This document shows positions 58,027-64,000 of a DNA stretch of 64,000 nt, one piece after another. Position 1 is the first letter of the stretch, and each line of letters begins with the position of its first letter. Origin of the DNA: Beverwykella pulmonaria. Its lineage: Eukaryota; Ascomycota; Dothideomycetes; Pleosporales; Melanommataceae. The notes beneath the pieces are model-generated. The model was not told the origin of the DNA. It did no database searches and worked only from the letters and a program-made list of their open reading frames with translations. The stretch is taken from NCBI GenBank assembly GCA_001599595.1, contig BCHH01000011.1, forward strand, positions 703,894-767,893, read 5' to 3'. Position numbers and translations under genes: made by a program.

Positions 58027-58844
58027 AAGTGCTTAGGCAGACTATTTTGCATTGTACTTGCAGGATGGTCCAGCAGAGACAGGCTATAGGCAAAGGAATC
58101 CATTTAGCTTAATAAGCCCTTGTGTATCTACCGGCAGGGCCCTTGCTAGTTGCCAATGCTCCACCTCGGAGTGCCCCTGTTACTCTCCTGGGAGGCGAAA
58201 GCTTACCGTAAACCGGAACCGCCCAGCATGCAGGATATATCGATGTCGCCCAATGGGAACGTACACGTTGGCCGAGTCTTGCGGTCCGCGAGTGAAGGCG
58301 ACAACAACCCACACGAGTCTCTCTGAAGGCAATGGGCACCCATTGTGGCGGTGTGCCACTTGGCGTCCAGCGGGCAAGTGCGTAGGAGAGCTCGAGCGAA
58401 GTCGGTCGTCGATGGGCTGGTTCACAGGCGTTGGCCTTCCGAGCATGAGGTGACTTGCGGAGCCCACGGAGGTCAAGATGCCGCTCGTTCATACGGCCTC
58501 GTGATTGGCCGTGAGCGTTGGCGATCAGTATATTCTGTCGCGCTAGTGCGCTTCTTTCGGGGTTAAGGCTAGCGCGCCCAGGGCGTGTTCAACCGTCGCA
58601 TTTTAATAGTTGCGACAAGCCTCCCTGTTGCCCTGCACTTCTTTCCTTCACCTCCTTTTGCTCGTCTGCGCGCGACACCTGCAATTGACTTCGCAGGCCT
58701 CCATCCATCGCTCCTTGCTCCGGTATCCAAGTCGCGCCGGCTTGCCTGTCGCTTCCACGCCCGCAAACAGACATCCCCATACTGTACACCTCCTGAGCCG
58801 GCTCCCCTCAACACCTCGCGCTCTTGCGCCACCCCCCCGGCACC
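58027..58844. other. Upstream region of ERG3
   Basis: These 0.8 kb hold the ERG3 promoter and leader near 58570-58844, where the plus strand is C/T-rich. A minus-strand frame at 58180-58476 has a protein-like C-terminal part (RFRFTVSFRLPGE) but no recognised domain. It may be another scrap of the degenerate neighbour, so I do not call a gene. Confidence 0.4.
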
Positions 58845-59957
58845 ATGGATATCGTCCTCGAGCTCCTCGACACCTATGCATTCGACTCCGTATACGCGGC
58901 ACTTCTCCCCGCCGCGGCTCCTGCTTTCCCTGCCAATGCCACCCTGTCGAGTCTGGGAGACCATCCGTCCGCCTTCTCGGCCAAGACATGGGAATACGTG
59001 CCATCGAGCGACTACCTATCTCTCACGCCAGGGCCAGCCGCGTACATGAGCCAATGGATGCGCGACGATTGGCGGCGACAGTTTGTGTCTCTGTACATGA
59101 TCACCTGGTGCGTCCATGCTACTCCAACGCCTCCTATCCGCGAGCCCCACTGACTTTCGGCCTGCAGGATATTCGGCCTGATCACCTATTTTGTCTTCGC
59201 CACCTTGTCCTATGTCTTCATCTTTGACAAAGCCACTTTCAAGCACCCCAAATACCTCAAGGACCAGATTCGTCTCGAGATTCTGCAAACCAATCGAGCG
59301 ATCCCCTTGATGGCCCTGTTCACAGCGCCCTGCTTCCTGCTCGAGGTGCGCGGCTACTCGCACCTGTACGATACCACCGCCGAGGGCCCAGGCATGTGGT
59401 ACAACTTCGTCCAGTTCCCGTTCTTTATCCTGTTCACCGATTTCTTCATTTACCTGATCCACCGCGGACTCCACCACCCCGCGATTTACAAGTACCTCCA
59501 CAAATCTCACCACAAGTGGATTGTCCCGACTCCTTATGCGTCGCATGCCTTCCACCCCATGGACGGCTTTGCGCAGAGCATTCCCTACCACGTCTTCCCG
59601 TTCGTCTTCCCGCTCCAGAAGTTTGCCTACGTCTTCCTCTTCATGTTCATCAACATCTGGACCATCATCATCCACGACGGCGAGTATGTCGCCGACAATC
59701 CGATTATCAATGGCGCTGCTTGCCACACGATGCACCACTTGTACTTCAACTACAACTACGGACAGTTCACAACCCTCTGGGATCGTTTGTGCGGAAGCTA
59801 CCGGAAGCCAAACGACGAGCTTTTCAAGAAAGAGCTGAAGATGTGCCAGGCACTGTGGAAGAAACAGACAGAAGAGATGGAGAAGATTGCCCTCGAAGTC
59901 GAAGGCGAGGATGACAGGGAGTACCTCCCCCAGGCAGAGGCCAAGAAGCTCCGCTAG
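58845..59957 (+). CDS. ERG3: Delta(7)-sterol C-5 desaturase
   Basis: This ER membrane di-iron enzyme introduces the C5-C6 double bond in the B ring during ergosterol synthesis. Two exons, 58845-59107 and 59168-59957, join in phase (W/IFGL) for 350 residues, the usual family length. Membrane spans lie near 89-110, 130-150, 175-195 and 235-255. The three histidine boxes that bind iron are present: HRGLHH, HKSHHK and HTMHH, the first two around residues 180-200 and the third near 278. The C-terminus is acidic and charged. The start at 58845 lies in a good context (caccATGG). All catalytic histidines are intact, so this looks functional, in contrast to the two broken genes just upstream. Confidence 0.95.
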
Positions 59958-61218
59958 GTGTTGAGTGCGTGGCTTCGGCTGAGTTGGAGTTGAATATTTC
60001 GGAATGCCGTTACGTGAAAAAAAGACTGGGCGGTGGAAAATGAGGATACCAAGTGTGCACCATCTGCAGGCCTGGGGTTGGGAGAATAATCTTCGGCATG
60101 AAAAGGGGAAGTTGGTGGCGGGTGAATATTGGTTTCCATGTGTACATACCCTTCGATGCATTCGCTTGCACGAGTTTTGGAGATACAAGGTCGTGTAATA
60201 GGGCCTGTTTTAATACTAGAAAGGACTACGGCTTGATACATGAGCTGGTGTGTTAATGGTCGGACGAGGGTAATGAATAGGAAGATTGATCTCTTCGAAC
60301 TTTGCTGTAAATATACTCTTCTCATCTCATTGTCCACGCAAACTCAATGTGGATACTTGCTAAAGAATCATCGTGGCCGCAGATCCCCGCCCGGTTAAAG
60401 GTGAATTCTCACACACCTGCTATTGCGATAGACTACACAACTACGTATACACATAATACGAACTACCTTGACATTTCATAAACAAAAACTCAACCACCAA
60501 TCTTTTCCACAAACAGTCCCCCCTAACTCCAACCCCCCCTACATCTCTCCAGTGCCCTCCCTCGCCTGTCTAACCATCCTCACGCACCACACTACATCCA
60601 CAACAAAGAACCCCACCGTACAAACAACGATCAACCGAATTTCTGGCCCGGGATACGTCCGCACTACTTCCAGCACATAACTCAGCGCTTCTTCCGGCGC
60701 GTCCCCGCTGAGCTTATTCTCTTCAATCGCCGGGAGACACTCCCCTTGGGACAGTCGGGGTAGTTGAAGAGTGTGAAAGGGTACGTGAAGTGCCAGTCTG
60801 TGTCTAGGAAAAGGAGGAGTGCGAGCCTGTTGGTTGGAGAGCAATATTATGTCATATTGGCGTGCACGAGCGTGAAGTATGTGTCGTGAGCTTTGGCGCC
60901 GATATTTCATGACAGTAGTCTGCGTATGAGGAGTCTTAGGATGAGATTGTATAGATGGGGTTACAAGCGTCTGCCATGTCGTCCCACTGGACTGATCAGT
61001 GCTTAACAAGTTCAGATGCATCTGTGGTAGTGAATGGCTCATTCGATAGGTCTACGATTTGTCCTAAACTTGGAATGTAAAGGCCGAAGCAACGATCTCA
61101 TCGGCATTCTACATGCTTTCTTAAGCCAGGATAATAACAGCTCACCAATGCCACTCTTCCGACCTAATACTCTCCCTTACAGTCCAGAGCGGCCTCCGGA
61201 CGGATCAAATATCTTTGA
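59958..61218. other. Convergent 3' region, ERG3 and membrane-protein gene
   Basis: These 1.26 kb lie between two convergent genes. One minus-strand frame at 60539-61042 is listed separately as doubtful. The remainder is AT-richer 3' flanking DNA without repeats that I can see. Confidence 0.45.
60539..61042 (-). CDS. Doubtful small membrane protein
   Basis: A 167-codon minus-strand frame lies downstream of the 700-residue membrane-protein gene. I do not recognise it. Only the last third looks protein-like: an amphipathic stretch (DAPEEALSYVLEVVRTYP) followed by one clear hydrophobic span (IRLIVVCTVGFFVVDVVW) and a basic tail. The first hundred residues look like translated non-coding DNA, so if a gene exists the true start or an intron is probably not where the frame begins. 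It could also be a remnant. Confidence 0.25.
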   Translation of the reverse strand: MSHSLPQMHLNLLSTDQSSGTTWQTLVTPSIQSHPKTPHTQTTVMKYRRQSSRHILHARARQYDIILLSNQQARTPPFPRHRLALHVPFHTLQLPRLSQGECLPAIEENKLSGDAPEEALSYVLEVVRTYPGPEIRLIVVCTVGFFVVDVVWCVRMVRQAREGTGEM

Positions 61219-63498
61219 CTAAGTCTCGCTTTGAGGGACTCCCGGTGATCCAACTGTATTTACCAAAACATCCGTTTGCTCAACGCCCGATTTCGCACCT
61301 CCTTCCTCCGTATTCACAGTTCCGTTCTTGCCTCCTACCTCACCAGCACCGTTCCCACTAGCCATTGGATCCAAACCACCAGCCTTCAAACGCGGATGAT
61401 GAATATCTGTACAATCCAATGTAGCAAGGACCTCGTTATGTTTTGTGATAGGTGGGAAATCGTCTCCATTCGACCAAGTGCCGAAGCCAATTTCCTCATG
61501 CGCGAGGCGCTGCAGCTGCAATGTATCGTTCGCTGCCCACTCGAGGCGATGATGGGGATTGATTTTACGGTGTCTTTGGATGAAAAAGACGAGAGGCTCA
61601 AGAATGTACGACGTTACAATTATAAGGACACCGAGAAGTAAGGTAAGGCTAAGGCCTAAGACCGAGAAGGAGGTATATTTAGAGGATCTAGCTTTCTAAA
61701 GGTGGAAATCTGTTAGCAATTATAGATTTTGGGATAGAGTTGCTATCCATGTGAATCTGGGAGAGAGGGTGTTGGAGAGGTGGATATCGCAGAGGAAGGG
61801 AATGGAAATACCTGCTGGCAACGTGCGTTGCGCTCTACAGTCCCACTTGGTCGGATGAAGAAGCGTTGGACAGTTGGGTCAGTGGTGCCTGTTGCTTGCT
61901 CGATGATCATACGCTGCAGTGCCGCCAGGGTGGTTGCGTGCAAATGTTCAATGTCAAACTGCCATTGATTGGACGGCAATGGGCCCTGTACTCCCTGGTT
62001 TAAAGTGTATCTCGATGTCAAGGCGCTGACCCCTAATCTATCCACAACAACTTCGATGCTGGGGGCAAGATTAAGTGCCCATGTTGTGGCGTAGAAAGAC
62101 GCGTTCTGCGATTGTCTTTTGAACAGCTCTTGTGCAGCCGTTGCTACCTCTGTGAAGCCGGAAAGACGCGTGCATCCAATATCAGGATTTATGTTCGGAT
62201 CGCACCACTGATGTTGTACTTTACAACCTAAGAAAGACGCGGGCTCGTCTGATGCGTAGAGTTGCACTACTGATGAATTGTCTTTGCTTATATGCCTTCC
62301 TTGTCTTGTAGCGGAATACCACGGATCACTTACAACGTCTTCAAACTCAATGTCGTTTACAGAGAGCGCTAGCAAAACCAGATCCGCGGATCCATCTGTT
62401 TGATTCAATTCGGGGATAGGATCAAAGTCTGCCCAGTTTTGAGCGTAGTTTCTAATTCCCCTAATCAATGTCAGTATATATGCAGTTAATCTAGTCGGAC
62501 CGCTGATGGGAGCTGGCTTACATGATAGTGTAGTCGGCAGCGAGCTTCGAATCATGGGAGAATCGGAATACGGGATAGTCGTAGGTATAATTCCGCCCCA
62601 AATGTAGGTTCTCTCCATAAAAATATGCCGTGTATGGGATGTCGAGTGAATCAATACTGATATTTATATTTTCTCGATGGCCTTCGGTCTTCAGTGGGGC
62701 GCAGGCTGTGACTCTCCTGTACGAAAACCGATCCTTTGGCTCGGCGTTCATTCCCAGATCGATATGACTGTTTATGAATCCCGTGTCAATGATAAGATTA
62801 TCTTGAGCGAGGACACAGATGCTCGGGCTAAAAGGGCATGGAGCGTTGCGTGTGACATTCGTTGCGAGACTTGTTTGGATATATGTTGGGCACTCCTGGG
62901 TGGCAGCGTTGGAACGGTAACAGCTCTGGGCGTAGGCTGCAGCCTCGATGGTGAGCTTGTTGGCATAATTGATGAGTGCATCAGTATCCACCATGGAGAA
63001 ATCACTGTTCCACCACAGGTAACCACAATTTGGACTTGAAAGCAGGATTTCGTTACCCATTGAGCTGGAAATACGCGAAGAGAATATACCGGCAACCGTG
63101 AACCCAGCCGCCAAAGTCCCTGCTATTGCGAGTGCAGGTAAAATACGCTTCAGAAGGCGAGCCGGCTTTGCCTTGCGGGTCCACACCCAAATTAGCCAGC
63201 AGATGTCAAACAAAAACCCCGAAGGAGATCCGGAGTTTCGTAGTAAGGCTTGCCGTTGATGATACACGGCATCTTCCGGCTGGTTTGAGGACCAGAGTTG
63301 GTGGAGTGCAAAGCACATGATCCTCCAGAACCTATATCCAACGTAGGTGACGAAGACGGCAAGGGCTGCGGTAAGGAAGCCGCCATTGTTTTTAGTGAGG
63401 GTGATAGTTGCTCCTTTAGTTCCGTTCTCTGACCAGTTCGTCCAGAATCCGAGTACAACGTTGTTTTCGGCGACTGCTTGGGCGACGGTGGTAGCCAT
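61219..63498 (-). CDS. Multi-span membrane protein of unknown function
   Basis: Three exons (63498-62522, 62460-61812, 61695-61219) give 700 residues, all junctions in phase. I know this layout from unnamed Pezizomycotina proteins but no function. Hydrophobic segments lie near 44-64 and 94-106 and as a long one near 116-138. A large, probably extracytoplasmic domain follows (about 140-540), with several Asn-X-Ser/Thr sites and many cysteines (CPTYIQT, CPFSPSIC, CKVQHQWCDPN, GCTRLSG). A final span lies near 552-575, and a cytosolic tail carries HHRLEWAANDTLQLQRLAHEEIG, then GTW and DIHHPRL, a tail pattern that recurs in the group. The last intron (116 bp) must be removed to reach the final span; without it the frame stops soon after residue 542. 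The ends are Gly/Ser-rich. Confidence 0.8.
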
Positions 63499-64000
63499 TT
63501 TGTCGAAAGCGAATTCGGAATGCTGGAAAGGAAGGGAAGTCTGAAAATGTGAGGAGGGACGCCTAACATTAGTTCAAATACCTTCGATAAGACCCTGGCA
63601 TGCTGAAGTTTTGATAATCAGAATATCTTGGTAAACCGCCCTCATCATGGTGCAACGAGTAGCTGTTGACAGCTAGCTTAGGTAGCCTCATACTATTAAC
63701 TTCCATTGTTGGCACTTGTTAACTTTCATTGTTGGCACTTATTAACTTCCATTGTTGGCTCTTATTAAATATGACTGTCGGCCGAGGCGACGAGTTTTCG
63801 TCATGATTGGAAAGCGCATGTTCTTGAGGGTGGGCGGCTTGAAGGATTGATTTGTTGTTACAAGGCAATCGCGAGGCTGAAACTGAAGCTGCAGCAAGGC
63901 TTCTAGGGATATAGGGAAAGTGATTGAACAATCATCCAATATCCGTCAAGAAGCTGCTTAGAATACGAGGGGTCTTGTCAATCATGGGTGGGGGCCAGCC
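63499..64000. other. Upstream region of the membrane-protein gene
   Basis: These 0.5 kb include the promoter side of the membrane-protein gene and a 23-bp tandem repeat. Only short minus-strand frames occur near 63719-63939, with no domain. A gene starting beyond the window cannot be excluded. Confidence 0.4.
63695..63763. repeat. Three 23-bp direct repeats
   Basis: Three head-to-tail copies of a 23-bp unit begin attaactt or gttaactt and end ggcactt or ggctctt. They differ at one to three positions. They lie about 200 bp upstream of the membrane-protein start codon. A partial fourth copy begins at 63764. Confidence 0.92.

Noticed and set aside
59016..60188. A 390-codon minus-strand frame across ERG3
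   Set aside because: It lies antisense to the intact ERG3 coding exon, has no domain, and is explained by codon bias of the sense strand.

Overview
The window is chromosomal DNA of a filamentous ascomycete (Pezizomycotina). The signs are many short introns (about 49-120 bp) with GTRAGT donors and CTAAC-like branch sites, a CCG-9-type trehalose enzyme, an RCO-1/TUP1 corepressor, an AZF1-like zinc-finger factor, a UstYa/DUF3328 protein and a HET-domain gene. Dothideomycetes is my best guess for the class, but the sequence alone does not prove it.

Region 1 (1-30.3 kb) is dense and conserved. It holds HEM1 (5-aminolevulinate synthase), THO2 (mRNA export), the DRG2-type GTPase RBG2, a wax-synthase-like MBOAT protein, a small DUF2423 nucleolar-type protein, a SIZ/PIAS SUMO ligase, an unrecognised protein built on a TPIS(P/A) repeat, a CCG-9-like trehalose synthase/phosphorylase and TUP1. 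RBG2/MBOAT, DUF2423/SIZ and CCG-9/TUP1 are divergent pairs with shared intergenic promoters.

Region 2 (30.3-50.7 kb) is gene-poor. In 20 kb only two genes can be supported: an isolated five-exon UstYa-family gene (33.8-34.9 kb) and an AZF1-like C2H2 transcription factor (41.2-42.9 kb). The rest is long non-coding stretches with simple repeats and a few coding-like scraps near 48.6-50.0 kb that may be old transposon debris.

Region 3 (50.7-64 kb) is accessory in character. It has a secreted three-part protein with Lys/Pro and HPGKTV repeats, an F-box protein convergent with it, a broken HET-domain gene, a second broken gene facing it, the sterol C-5 desaturase ERG3 (a conserved gene inside the accessory stretch) and a 700-residue membrane protein. 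Three premature stops in the two broken genes can be explained by C-to-T changes in a CpA context, as in repeat-induced point mutation.

No tRNA, rRNA, CRISPR array or intact transposon was seen. Gene models were built by joining reading frames at splice signals by hand. Each model closes in frame from start to stop, but none is confirmed by transcripts.
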